Source of the DNA: Macrotis lagotis
Taxonomy: Eukaryota; Chordata; Mammalia; Peramelemorphia; Peramelidae
Direction of reading: 5' to 3'
Length of the DNA stretch: 64,000 nucleotides
Assembly (NCBI RefSeq): GCF_037893015.1
Contig: NC_133666.1
Coordinates: forward strand, 569,178,389-569,242,388
Each line of letters opens with the position of its first letter. Position 1 is the stretch's first letter. Shown here piece by piece: positions 28,601-41,140 of the stretch. The notes under the pieces were generated by a model. That model did not search any database. It saw only the letters and a program-made list of their open reading frames with translations, and was not told the origin of the DNA. The position numbers and the translations under genes were made by a program.

Positions 28601-29527
28601 GTGTCTCTTGAGTCTCCTATTTGAAATCTAAATTTTCAATTAAGATCTGGTCTTTTCGTCAGGAAAAGTTGGAAGTCTCCTATTTCATTAAATGTCCATC
28701 TTTTTCCCTGAAAGAGAATGCTTAGTTTTGCCAGGTTATGGATTCTTGACTGAATTCCAAACTCCCTGGCTTTTCAGAATATTGCATTCCAGGTTGTTCG
28801 ATCCCTTAATGTTGGTGCTGCCAGGTCCTGTGTAATCTTTACTGTGGCTCCTTAGTATTTTAATTGTTTTTGGATGGTTGCAGGATTTTCTCATTTATTT
28901 GATAGTTCTGGAATTTGGTTGCAATATTCCTTGATTTTACATTTTATGCTCCTATTCTGGAGGGGATCGATGTATGTTTTCAATAACTATTTGGTCTCTG
29001 GTTCCATGATAGTTTTCTAAATCCTGTAATTTTGAGTACAGACTTTTTTTCTCTTCAATTTTTTCAGGAAGACCAATATTTTTTAGGCTCTCTTTCCTCA
29101 ATCTATTCTTGAGGTCAGTGGTTTTGCTGATGAGGTATTTAGCATTTTCTTCTATTTTTTCAATTATTTTTTATTTAACAAATTCTCGTTGTCTCATGAA
29201 GTCATTGGTCTAGATAGACTCCATTCTTTTTTTAGGGAAGAATTTTCATTTACCTTTTGCAACTTCATTTCCAATTGGTCAATTCTATTTTTGTAAGCGT
29301 TTTCCCTTTGATCATTTGAGGTTTTGAGAGATGTTTCTTTGCATTTATCAATTGTGTTTTCCAAGGATTTGTTTTCTTATTGCAAGATGATAATCTTCTC
29401 TTGGGTTTCTTTCCCCAAATTTTCCAATTGATTTTTAAACTCCTTCCTGATTTCTTCATGGAAACCTTTCAGTGCTGGAGACCAAATCATATTCTCCTCA
29501 GAGGTTCTATGTCTCTCTGGATTATGA

Positions 29528-29542
29528 CCCCCCCCCCCCCCC
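29528..29542. repeat. C15 homopolymer
   Basis: Uninterrupted run of 15 C residues. It can form a G-quadruplex-prone G tract on the other strand and is prone to length error. Confidence 0.95.
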
Positions 29543-30667
29543 GTTCCATTGACCTTTCTTCATTTTCCTAAGATCTTCTGTTAAGGGAGTGGGTGGTTCA
29601 CAGAGGTTTGGTATTGCCATCCCTAACAGGCTTTACTCACTGAGTGTAATATCTCCAACTGACCAGTAGGGTGTGCTAGAGCCTTTGCTCACTGAGTGAC
29701 TAGTAGGGGGTGTTGGAGACTTTTCTCACTGAATGCAATATCTCCTCCCTGGCTTTAGGGGGTGCTGGAGACTGGAAGCTACCCTCTAGTCCTCTGTATA
29801 AGGCCCAGACTATCAGTCTCATAGCCATGCCTCCACTCTCTAGTTTTTCTCAGATTGAAGTGTTTCCCACTGTGAAACTCCCTAGGGGCTGATTTTAGAT
29901 TAGTCCTCTTCTCTCCCCTCCCCCACTGGCTTTCTGAGCTCTTCACTCAGCACACCCCCATCCCAAAGACAAAACTTGAGGTAAATGTTCTTTTCCTAGC
30001 ATCTCTTTCATTAAGAGGTTTGTTTCATATTGTTTATGAGGGAAGATCAGGAGACCTTAACATAGGGCCTGGCTTCTCTCTAACATCTTGGCCAGAAGTC
30101 CTATTTATAAATCCTTATATCAGTCATGGACAAGTCCATTACTTCTGGCCAAGTATATTCTCTCTAATTGAGTTATAATTCTCAAGAATTATGAAAATCC
30201 TCCTGCTGGGAATTTAGCCAATTTCATCTCATTGGATAACAGTATTTTTTCTTTTCCCTTTTTCACCTTTTCATGTATCTCTTGAGCCTGCTGTTTGAAA
30301 TCCAGATTTTCTATTTAGCTCTTATTTTTTTTATCAGGAAAAGTTGGAAGTCTTCTATTTCATTAAATGTCTTTATTTTCCCCTGGAAGAGAAGTCTCAG
30401 ATCTGTTGGGTAGTAAATTATTGGTTGAATTCTAAGTTCCCTTATTCTTCAGAATATCTTATTCCAAGCCCTTTGATCCCTTAATATTGATGTAGCCATG
30501 TCTTGATTAATCCATTCTGTGAGTCCTTAGTATTCAAATTGTTTCTTTCTGGCTGCTTGCAGGATTTTGTCTTTTAAATGATAGTTCTGGAGTTTGGCCA
30601 CAGTATTCCTTGGTGTTTTAATTTTGGGATCCCATTTAAGGAGGGGATTGATGTATTCTTTCTTTTT

Positions 30668-30669
<2 letters not shown>

Positions 30670-30760
<91 letters not shown>

Positions 30761-30780
30761 GTTTGTGTGTGTGTTTGTGT
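30670..30780. repeat. (TA)n / (TG)n compound microsatellite
   Basis: TA tract followed by an interrupted TG tract, next to a SINE. The open frame across it is an artefact. Confidence 0.95.
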
Positions 30781-30928
30781 ATTTTTAAAATTTACTTAAG
30801 GCAATGGGGTTAAGTGGCTTGCCCAAGGTCACACAGCTAGGTAATTATTAAGTGTCTGAGACTGGATTTGAACTCAGGTCCTCCTGACTCCAGGCCTGGT
30901 GCTCTATCTCCTGTACCACAGCTGCCCA
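30781..30928 (-). mobile_element. WSINE1-like SINE, antisense
   Basis: 'ggcaatggggttaagtggct', 'aaggtcacacagctaggtaa', 'ctggatttgaactcaggtcc', 'cacagctgccc'. This is a well-preserved copy. Confidence 0.9.
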
Positions 30929-31680
30929 ATGTATTATTTCAATAAATATTTTACTCTCTGGTTCCATGATATTAGGGCAATTTTCCTTCAAAAGATCCTG
31001 AAGCATTGATTCAGGGTTTTTTTTTTTTAAATCCTCATTATGTTCAGGAAGCCCAATGATTCTTAAATTTTCTCTCATGGATCTACTCTCCAGCTTAGTT
31101 ATTTGACCAATTAAGTATTTTACATTTTTTTTTTTACTATTTTTTAACAGATTCTAGCTGTCTCCTTAAAGCCCAATCGGGGGAGATCTGCTGTCCACAC
31201 CTGCACCTGGGGCAATGAGGGGGCATGACACTGAGTTTGTTCTGGGTGGAGTTACTTTCTCCCACAGGAATGGATGGAAGGGGACAAAAATGGACACATG
31301 GAAACTTCACTGAAAAAACCGGGGCTCAAGGTCATAGTCTTCCAGACCCACTAAGCTGATTGGATCAATGTCTAAATGCAGCACTGGAACTCTACTGCCC
31401 CACACAATAAACACTTCCACTCTGGAGCTCTCCCTGTTGTAGCACACATAGTAAGGTTAGTCCCTGGGCCTCACCCTGCTGTCCCTGCACTGTCTCTTTG
31501 ACAATACTTCACCCTGCTTGCCCACCTTCCCCTGAGACAGACTTTGTTCATAAATGTTCTTCTCCTAGGTCCTTCTCTGAGTTTTGAGGCTTGATTAATG
31601 TTAATTCTGAGGGAAAGCCAGAAAAACTTAAGACAGTACTTAGCTTCTATCCACTATCTGGACTGCAAGTCCTAAAAATC

Positions 31681-33672
31681 ATTTTCTATACAAATAAAAT
31701 CAGATCTAAATAACTAGGCAAATTTCAAATGCACATTGGTAGGCTGAGCTAATATACTTAAAATAAAAAAAATTCTCCCTAAATTAAATGGCTTCTCTAA
31801 AGTCATACCAATCTGGAGTGGCTAGGTGGCACAGTGGATAGAGCACTGGCCCTGGAGTCAGGAGTACTGGAATTCAAATTTGGCCTCAGACACTGTGTGT
31901 CCTTGGGCAAGCTACTTAACCCTATTGCCTTGCAAAAAAACAACAACAACAAAAAAAACTAAAGTCATACCAATCAAATTTCCACAATCATTTTAAGTGT
32001 CCTAGAAAAGAAAGTAACAATTCAAATGGAAGAACAAAAGTTTGAGAATATTAAGGGAATTAATGAAAAAATGCAAAGTAAAGTGACCTAATCATACTGG
32101 AACTAAAATTGTATTATAAAGCATCATTCATCAAAATTTTCTGGTACTGGTTTACGAAATGCAGTGGTGGATCTGTGGAAGAAAGGTGCAAAAGAGAAAT
32201 CAGTATAAATGATTATAATATTTACTCTTTGATAAATCCATTGATTCCATCTTCTGGGATAAGAACTTATTCTGATAAAAAATGCTGGGAAAATTAAAAG
32301 GTAGTATGGCAGAAACTAGGATTAGACCAATATCTCTTAGGCTATACCAACATAAGTACAAAAGAGATGCAGGATTTAGACATAAAAGATAATATTATAG
32401 GGCAATTATGAGAACAAGGAATAGTTTACCTGTCAGACCTAAGGGAAGGGGAGTTGTTTAAGACCCAAAGATAAGATGAAGAACATTATAAAAGACAAAC
32501 TTTATAATTTTGATTTCATTAAATTAAAAATTTGCACAAACAAAACCACTGCAAGCAAAATTTGAAAAAAAATAGGATACAATTTTTACAACTAGTGTTA
32601 TTGAGAAAGGACTAATTTCTAAAATATACAGAGAACTGACTCAAATTATTAAAATATCAAGTTCTTCCCCAGTTAATCAATAGCCAAAGAATATGGAAAG
32701 GGAATTCTCATGCAATGAAATCAAAATTATCTATAGTCATGAAAAATTTCTCTGAATCATTATTAATTAGAGGAATATAAATTAAAACATTTCTGAGGTA
32801 TAACCTCGCAACTCTCACATTGGCCAGTATAAAGGATAATGATCAATATTGACAGGGATGTGGGAAATTTGGGACACTAATGCATTTTTGGAGAGTTATG
32901 AACTGATCCAAAATTTCTGAAGAGAATCTTAGATTCAAGCCCAAAGGGCAATAAAAATGTGTATACCCTTTGATAAAGTAACATCACTATTGGGTCTATA
33001 TCTTGAAGAAATTGTGAAAAAGGGTAAAAATCCCAAAGGTACAAAAATGTTCAAAACAGCTCTTTTTGTAGTGGCAAAGTATTGAAGATTGATGGGATGC
33101 CCTTCAATTGGGTAATGACTGAGAAAATTGTGTTATATATATATGATGGAACACTATTGTTCAATAAGAAACTATAAGGGACAGGATTTCAGAAAAGCCT
33201 GAAAAGACTTCATGTATTGATGGTGAGTGAAATGAATAGAACCAGAATTACATTATAAACAGTAACAGCAATGTAGGGTAATGGTCAACCATGAAGGACT
33301 TGTTCATTTCACCAATATAGTAAAAAATGACAATTTGAGTTGAAAACTGCCATCCCTATCCAGAGAAGGAACTGAGGAGTTTAAATGAAAGCCAGTTTAT
33401 TATCTTCAATTTTCAAAGTTGTCTTTTGTATTATATAAATTTGTTATCTCTAATATTTTCTTCCTTTTGGATCAGATTCTTCTCTTACATCACCTTTAAT
33501 TTTGCTCTATGTTTTGCATGGTTGCAAATGTAGAGTCCATATTAGATTGCTTTATGTTAGGGGGAAGGGGGGAAGTATAAAATTCAAATTCTTGCAAAAA
33601 AAACTGATTGGCAAAACTACCACTGTATGTGGTTGGAAAAACAAATAAAAGTTTATATAATAAAAAAAAAAC
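31681..33672 (+). mobile_element. L1 3' end, sense
   Basis: ORF2 C-terminal text is seen at 32090-32150 ('LKLYYKASFIKIFWYW'-like), then the 3' untranslated region, AATAAA near 33643 and an A tail at 33662-33671. It is 5'-truncated and broken by stops. Confidence 0.75.
31797..31975 (+). mobile_element. WSINE1-like SINE with 17-bp target duplication
   Basis: The SINE body is 31814-31958: 'ggctaggtggcacagtggat', 'gagcactggccctggagtca' and an A-rich tail with CAA units. CTAAAGTCATACCAATC at 31797-31813 recurs exactly at 31959-31975. This is the clearest SINE insertion of the window. Confidence 0.95.
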
Positions 33673-35945
33673 AGGTGAATGGGGGGAAATCATGAGAAAG
33701 AAAGGAAAAACATAAAAGCTATTTTAGACAGTGAATAGATTATGCTTTGCTCTGCACTCAAACTCCATGTTTTTTTTTTTCTCTGTATATGAATGGCATT
33801 TTCATTAACAGGGCTATCAGGATTGTCCTTCATCAAGGAAATACTGAAAGGAGTTGCATTCATCTAAGTTGATCACTTTACAATGTTATTGTTAACATGT
33901 ATGTTATTCTCTTGCCTCTACTCACTTCACTCAGAATCAGTTCATGTGAATCTTTTCATGCTTCACTAAACTCTTCCTGTTTATGATTTCATACAAAACA
34001 ATAGTACTGCATAATATTCATGTGCCATAACATATTCAGCCATTTCACTATTGATGGAAAATTTCTTCTATTTTTAATTCTTTGCCATTACAAACATAGC
34101 TGCTATAATATTTTAACCATAAGGGATTTTTTCCAGTTTTTAATGATCTCTCTGGCATATAGATCAAGGAGTTGTATTGTTGCACCAAAGAGTAGGCATA
34201 GTTTTATTAGTCATAGGGCAAAACATTAAATAATTCTCCAGTATGTGTGAATCAGTTCACATTTTCACCTAAAATGCATTATGTCCCAAATTTTCTAGAT
34301 CCACTCCAGCATGGACCATTATCCTTTTTTTCTCTTTACCTAAAACACTCTGATAGGTATGAGATGGTTCTCATATCTGTTTTATCGTGCATTTCTCTGA
34401 TCAGTATTGGTTTGGAGCATTTCTACATATAACTATAAACAGCTTTAAATTCTTCATCTAAAAAATAACTTTGATCATTATATATCTTTTATATCCTTTG
34501 ACATATCCTTTGATAATTATAATCTTATAAATTTGATTCAGTTCTCTATATGTTAGAAATAAATGCTTTGTTAGGAACAGTAACTTTGAAAATTGTTTCC
34601 CAACTTTCTATATTTTTTTTAATTTTTCTCTGCATTGGTTTTATTTGTGCAAAAACTTTTAAAATTTAATATAAACACAATCATCCATTTAAAAATTTTT
34701 AGTTTTCTCTTTTTCTTGTTTGGTCCTAGACTTCTCTTCTCTCCATAAGTGCAACAGATAGGATATATTTATGTTCTTTTAATTAGTCTAGGGCAGCTAG
34801 ATGTAGCATTGAATAGAGGAATCAGAAGGACCTGAGTTCAAATCTGCCTCAGACATTTAATAATTACCAAGCTATATAACATTAGACAAGCCACTTGGCC
34901 CCATTGCCTTGCACAAAAATAAACCAAAATTAATAGTCTATGACATCACCCTCTTTGTCTAAATGCAGTATACATTTCTATCTTATATTGCTGTTGAATG
35001 TGAGATGTGGGTCTATTCCTATTTATTACTATACTAATTTTTGTAGTTTTTCCAGCACTTTATGACAAATAGTGAATTCTTATCAAAGAATCTAAAGTCT
35101 TTGGGTTTATCAGAGAGCAGATTATTAGAGTCATTTACCACAATTTCCTTTAAACACTTCTCATTTTTTCAGCCAGTACTCGACAGTTTTAAGGACTGCC
35201 ACTTTGTAACACAGTTTTAAAGTTGGTACAGTTAGGTCATCTTTCACTGTAATTTTTTTTTCATTAATTCCCTTGAAATTCTTGATTCGTTGCACAAGAT
35301 GAATTTTGTTAATATTTTGTAAGTTCAGTAATTTTTGGCTGCTTGTTTGGTATGGCACTAAATAAATATTTTAAATCGGGCAAGGTTGTCATTTTGGTTA
35401 TATGAGCTTTGCCTACCCATGATCAATTGAGTTTTTTCTAATTTTTTAGCTCCAGCTTAACTCTGGGAAAAGTATTTTGTAATTGTGTTCATACAGTCAC
35501 TGGGTTTCTCTTTGGTGATTGATTACCAAGCATTTTATGATGTATACAGCTACTTTAAGTGGAATTTTTCTTTCTATTACCTGCTCTTAGGCTTTATTTG
35601 TCATAGAGAGAAATGATGATGATCTATGCTATTATTTATTTTAATTTCTTGCTACTTTGTTACAGTTGTTATTTCAAGTAACTTTTAATATGGCTTTCTA
35701 GGGTTATCTAATTATACCATCATATCATCTGCAAAGAAAACTTTATTTCCTCATTTACTATTTTAATGTCATCAGTGTCTTTTTCTTCTACTATTGATAA
35801 ATTAACATTTCTGAGACAATATTGAATAGTATTAGTGGTAATGAGCATCTTTGTTTCATTATTTATTTTATTTGAAAAAAGTTAGTTTTTCTCATTTTAT
35901 ATACAATGCTTCCTGATGATTTTAGAAAGATATTAATTATTATTA
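33673..35945 (-). mobile_element. L1 3' half, antisense
   Basis: 3' untranslated region at left, then the ORF2 C-terminus. The minus frame at 35161-35358 contains 'LTVPTLKLCYKVAVLKTVEY', the L1 ORF2 tail motif. A SINE is nested at 34791-34930. Confidence 0.75.
34791..34930 (+). mobile_element. WSINE1-like SINE, sense
   Basis: 'gggcagctagatgtagcatt' through 'ccccattgccttgcacaaaa'. Near-duplicate flanks (attagtcta / taatagtcta) suggest a target duplication. Confidence 0.85.
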
Positions 35946-35947
35946 TT

Positions 35948-36062
35948 AATTTAGTTTTACAAGGCAATGGGGTTAATTGATTTCCCAAGGTCACACAGGT
36001 GTCTGAGGCCAAATTTGAATTCAGGTCCTCCTGACTCCAGGGCCAGTGTTCTATCCACTGGA
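35948..36062 (-). mobile_element. WSINE1-like SINE, antisense, partial
   Basis: 'aaggcaatggggttaattga' to 'cagtgttctatccactgg'. It lacks the usual terminal cagctgccc box. Confidence 0.8.
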
Positions 36063-38995
36063 TCTTTTTGTGGGTTCTGTCTCTCAAAAATTTAGTTAGA
36101 ATCCTAATTTTAAGGTTTGTGAAATATTTTGGAGAGAGCACCTAAGAGAGGCTCTCCTCCTGCTGCCATCTTGGATCCACCCCCAGATGTGTTTCCTGTA
36201 AGCAGCATATTTTAGGATTCTGGTTTTTAATCCATTCTTCTATCCACTTCCATTATATGGGAGATTCCATACCAGTCACAATTATAGTCAAGGTTACTAA
36301 TGCCTTATTTCCTTCTATGATATCTTCGTTCATCTGTGCTTTTCTATTTCATTTCCCCTTATCCCTCTTTTCCTATATTTTCTGTTGAATATAGTCCCTG
36401 AATGAGTCCTTCTTTTTATCTGACTTTAATCCCTTTCCTTCTGTGTTTCCCCCTTTACTTTTATTTTAACTTTTACTTTATCTTTGGCTTTTTCTTTCCT
36501 ACTACATTTGTCCCTCTATTTATTTATCCCTTCTTCCCTTTTCTTTCCCCTTCCCCCCTCCTCTACTTCCTTAGAATAGCATACATTATAAAAGCATTTG
36601 AAAATGTATGTTTTTCTTTCCCATTAGGGTTAAATCTGTTGAGAGTATGATTCACTTAGCTGTTACAACCTATCTTCTTTGCTCTACTATAATAGGTCTT
36701 TGTGTAGCTTCAAGTGGTGTCATTTGTCTTTCATTGCCTTGTTTCCCCTAGTATATTTCTTCTATTCATGTCATAATTTTTTTAAATCACTCTTATACCA
36801 TAACCTCTATCAGAATATCCTCTTTATTTGTCTTGATAAATATAGAATTCTTAAGGAATGATTAATATATTCATTGATTTATAGGCATCAATACCTCATA
36901 GTCACTTCATACCCATAATTTCTGTCTAAGTTATACCCACCTTAACTGTCCCATTAGAAATCAGTTTTCAATAGCCAGAAACATCATCAAATTATAATCA
37001 ATATTTTGCCACAATCTCTTTCCAAGTACTCTCTATAGAAATACAGCCATGATGAGTTAAAGCACAATGTAGAGCAAAATTATTTCAAGTTCAATTTATA
37101 CTCATTACTTCTAAGTGTACTTCCTCTAACTGTAGCTAAAGTATAATGTATTACAAAATTCATTTCATTATCCATTTATACCCCCACTAAGTAACTTTTT
37201 CTAACAATTTCAATAGAAATACAGCCCTTGTGAGTCAAGAATCATGTAAAGCAACACCATTACAAATTCACATTATAATCATCCTCTTTGATTATACTCT
37301 CTCCAACTATAATCAACACTTATAGGCTAAAGTATCACATAAAGCACTATAACTTTCATGATCAATCTATACCCATTCCTTCTTAGTTCATTACTTAGCT
37401 ATCTAAAGAGAAATACAATTCTCAAGCTTTTCAATAGTTTGTTCGTGTAGGTGTTCATAGTTTGGCATTATTGACTAATGTTATTCCCTTTCTTTTTTAT
37501 CATTTTACACATCTCTTGAACTTTGTATATGAAGATCAATTTTTCTGTTCACTTCTGTTCTTTTTACCAGATAATTTGGAAGTCACCCATTTCATTGAAA
37601 ATACATCATTTTTCCTTGAAAGATAATATATTGAATTTTGCAGAATAGTTAATTCTTGATTGTAAAGCCCTTGCATTTTTTGCCTACAAAAATATATTCT
37701 AAGCCCTCTGATTCTTTAATGTTTAGGATGTTAAATCCTATGTAATCCTGACCATGGCTCCTTAGTATGAAAATTGTTTCTTTTTGGCTGCTTGGATTAT
37801 AACTGAGAATTCTGACATTTGTCTTAATATTTCTTGATGCCTTTATTTTTGTATCTCTTTCTGATGGTGGAAACAATCTCTTTCTGGTGATGCGTTGGTG
37901 GGTTCGTTCAAGAATAATTTTTTTACTGTTTCTAGGATATTAGGGCAATTTTCCATGATAATTTCCTGAAATATTTTCTAGGCATTTTTTATTGTGGCTT
38001 TGATGTAGACCTAGGATTATTACATTTTCTCTTCAGATTTGTTTCTAATTTAATAATTTTTCCAAAGAGGAACCTTACATTTTCTTCTGGTTGTCCAGTC
38101 TTTTTTTGTTTGATGGAATCATGGTGTCTTAAAGAGTAAATTAGTTTCCATTTGTCCAATTCTAATTGTTAAGCTTGATTTTCTTCAAGTAACTTTTGTG
38201 TTTACCTTTCCAGTTGGTAAATTTTACTTTTACAATTTCCTTTTACAATTTTTCTTCTATAATTGGTTAGTTTTGTTTTTGATGAGTTGCATTCTGTTAC
38301 CAGATGCTCAGTTTTATTTTTGATGAGTTATTTTTCCTTTTCCAGTTGGTAATTTTTATTTTATATGAGTTGATGTCTTCAGTCATTATTCATAACTATC
38401 TTGTCTAACTCTATGGTTTTTCCTAGTTTTCTTCTTGTTCTGTTCTTTGGTTCTTCCAATCCTTTTTGAGTTCTTCTAAGAGGTCCTTTTGTTTTTGAGG
38501 CCAATTTATAAACATCTTTGGGCTTCATATGAAAGTATTTTTCACTGCTTCCCATTTCTGAGATGACTTTTTAATTGTCCTTATCAGAATAGTATGGTAA
38601 TTATGGTAATTATGGTAAATATGGTAATTACTTTTTCTTTTCTCATTTTGATTGTTGAGCTATGCTTCTGTATCACATGGGGTATAGTCGCAAACTTGTG
38701 TTGTGGCCAGGATATAGTTCCTGATTTATCACTTGCCTGTGGCATTGCCTGTGTAAGGGTTTATTCATTACTTTAGGATAACCCTGACTTTCTTGCTTTC
38801 CCATCACATTGTGTATGCAATAGTTTGTTATCTTCATTAGGGAAACCCTAGATTGCCATCTGTCAAGGCTATGCCAATAGGCACTTTTCTCCCTCAATTA
38901 GGGTTGTCTGGTTTTCAGTTTGCCTAGGACTAGGCATATTTGCACAGACAATGCTGGAGTTTGTTCTGTTTATTAGGGTAGCACAATAAGGTCCC
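36063..38995 (-). mobile_element. L1 5' portions, antisense, rearranged
   Basis: A 5' end piece (36063-36180) carries 'ctgctgccatcttggatcc', the reverse of a mammalian L1 start. After it come the ORF2 start and inter-ORF region (36183-37500) and ORF1-like text (37550-38550). All is decayed. Confidence 0.6.
38594..38632. repeat. 9-bp tandem repeat (ATGGTAATT)n
   Basis: Four near-identical 9-mers. Confidence 0.8.
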
Positions 38996-39204
38996 ATCTG
39001 TTGCACCAACAATCCCAGTCACCTTCAAATTTTATGACTCATATGAAAATACTAAATAGTACAAGTTCAAGTGTAGATCTCTGGGATTATTTATTTTTGA
39101 CTTCTTGTGACATTGATGACTTTTTCAGTCATATTTAACACTTTGTGATAGAACATAGTGCCTATGGATAGTCAATTTTACTTTTTGTTGAGTTTATTCC
39201 TTTT

Positions 39205-39368
39205 CTGGAAAGTAACCATTGTAGTGGTTTGTCATTTCTTTCTCCAGTAGTTTAAGGAAAATGAGGTTAAGTAACTTGTTAGTTAAAGGGTTGCATAGTT
39301 AGTGTCTGAGATCTGATTTGAATTCAGGTCTTCCTGACTCTGGGCCCACTTGATGCACCTAGCTGCCT
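39205..39368 (-). repeat. MIR/CORE-SINE-like, antisense
   Basis: 'gaggttaagtaacttgttag', 'gatttgaattcaggtcttcc' and 'gatgcacctagctgcct' in the order of an old reverse SINE. Confidence 0.6.
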
Positions 39369-39759
39369 CAAAAAATTACTGATATTGCATCATTAACAAC
39401 TCTTCTTTTGTATGGTTATCCAACAAATTTAGAATGAATGTCTTAGGACTATATGATTCTTTTCTCTTTTTCAACAACAATTGAATTAATTATATTGTCA
39501 AGAATTTTTTATCCCTTTTTATACCATTTTTATAATGTAAATTAAATATACATATATGATTTCTACAAGATTTCATATATAAATATATATGCACCTATAT
39601 TTATATATATGTATACATGTATATATGTACGTATGTATATTTTCCTTCTCTCACTCCTCTGATTTAATTATAAAGTAAAATTTTTAGTTGGTAATATTTA
39701 AAAAAGCAAATGTAACAAATATTTAATTTTTTCAGGCATGTATGATGCACTATAATTCC

Positions 39760-39955
39760 TTTTGGGATTTTTTTTGGCAAAGATACTGAAACAGTTTATC
39801 ATTTCCTTCTTTAGCTCATTTTAATATGAGGAAGCTAAAGCAAACAATGCTAGGTGACATGCCCAGGATCATACAACTACTAAGTAGTTGATGTTGAATT
39901 TGAACCCAAGTCTTTCCGACTTTAAACCCAGCACTCTAAACACAACATCATTTAG
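39760..39955 (-). repeat. MIR/CORE-SINE-like, antisense
   Basis: 'tatgaggaagctaaagcaaa', 'gacatgcccaggatcataca' and 'gaatttgaacccaagtcttt' in reverse SINE order. Confidence 0.6.
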
Positions 39956-39970
39956 ACACTCATTATAACA

Positions 39971-39979
<9 letters not shown>

Positions 39980-40002
<23 letters not shown>
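39980..40002. repeat. (TA)n microsatellite
   Basis: TA tract with adjacent TG units. Confidence 0.9.
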
Positions 40003-40003
<1 letters not shown>

Positions 40004-40514
40004 GTCAAATAAGTAAAATTAATTTAACTCCTGTCTTTTTCCTTTTTTCTTTTTTTAAAATCATTCCCCCAAAAATTCTGTTTTATATTTCTATATTTTA
40101 AAGTTTCCATTTAACTTTCAACAGAGGTGCTATGGTTACATACCAATTTGAAATTATCATATTAATCAATGGCCTTTAAACCTTACTAATTCTTGTTGCC
40201 TGTGTGTATAGCTTAAAAGTTAGAAGAATACAGTTATATACCTGATCATAATCTTGAAGATGATTTAGCCCAGATACCTCATTTCTATTATCAACTTCCA
40301 GTTTTGAAATATGCCCATAAAGTACCAGAAAGCTGGCCTTGAAGTAAGGAAGAAATACTGAAATACTGACTATGACACACTGGGTAAGTTATTTTCTCTC
40401 AGTTCCCCAGACAGATCGCTAAGTTGATAAATGTACTTTTGTAATGATGAAATACTAATTTGAAGTTCCCTATAACAAAGAAATTATAGGTGTATGCAAA
40501 ATGATACTAATTCA

Positions 40515-40690
40515 AAGAGAATTGAGACAACTAGGTGACACAGTGGTTAGAATGCCAGACCTGAATTTAGGAAGACATTAGTTCAAATCTGTCCTCAGGC
40601 TCATTAGCTATATGAATCTGGGAAAGTCAATAAATATTGTTTGATTCAGTTTACTTATTTCTAAAATGAATTAGAAAAAGAATTAGTAAC
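40515..40690 (+). repeat. MIR/CORE-SINE-like, sense
   Basis: 'gacaactaggtgacacagtg', 'gaagacattagttcaaatct', 'atgaatctgggaaagtca', then a tail. Divergent. Confidence 0.6.
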
Positions 40691-40979
40691 CTTTTTTGTA
40701 AATTTACAAAAAAAGCATAAGTGCTCTCAAAGAGTTGGATGTGGCTAAAACAATTGAATATCAGCAAAATAATGAAAAAGATACCACTTTGCATTTGAGT
40801 TAACTTTTTTATGTTCAATTCTTGTCACACAAACATTATTCCATTCAACATTTTACAGAAAGAAATCTTTCGTTTAGTTTAAATATATTTCGATTTCTTG
40901 GTTGATTAAGAGAAAAAGTCAATATCATTCCAGAGAAGTAGTAGGATTTTGAAGTAAAAATTCTTTCTTGGATCTTAAG

Positions 40980-41140
40980 AGCATAGATTTTCAGGTAAAG
41001 TAACTTTGAGGTCACTGGATCGTACTAACTGCCTCATTTTAGAAGAGAAACTATATTCAGTGGCAGTTAATGACTTGTCTAAGGTCATGCAAATTATAAT
41101 GTAGTTTCTTTGACTCAAGACCAAGAAGATACAAAGGCTT
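40980..41140 (-). repeat. MIR-like, antisense
   Basis: 'ctgcctcattttagaagaga' and 'gacttgtctaaggtcatgca' are MIR-like in reverse. Confidence 0.5.

Larger units (their letters stand above)
23606..30105 (-). mobile_element. nearly full-length L1, antisense, decayed
   Basis: About 6.5 kb. Read leftward from 30105: a 5' untranslated region, ORF1 (about 29560 to 28600, with a coiled-coil stretch at 29265-29459), then ORF2. The ORF2 endonuclease is at about 27239-27760 ('MGDINVLLSDLDKS' in reverse at 27430), RT at about 25800-26500 ('SGVKQECPLSPLILNTVLE', minus strand) and the ORF2 tail at 24522-25250. The 3' untranslated region is 23606-24100. Stops and frameshifts are spread through both ORFs, so it cannot move by itself. 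It is the most complete L1 here and serves as a reference for the other pieces. Confidence 0.8.
30106..31680 (-). mobile_element. L1 5' half (ORF1 and 5' untranslated region), antisense
   Basis: The minus-strand frame at 30848-31078 begins 'MRENLRIIGLPEHNEDLKKK', the L1 ORF1 RRM signature. The ORF1 C-terminal part is to its left and a 5' untranslated region is at 31150-31680. A compound TA/TG microsatellite and a SINE (30781-30928) split ORF1. Confidence 0.7.

Noticed and set aside
30106..33672. Minus-strand L1 5' half next to plus-strand L1 3' half, like a twin-priming inversion
   Set aside because: About 3 kb of ORF2 would be missing between the two parts, and no shared target duplication is visible. 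Two separate insertions are simpler.
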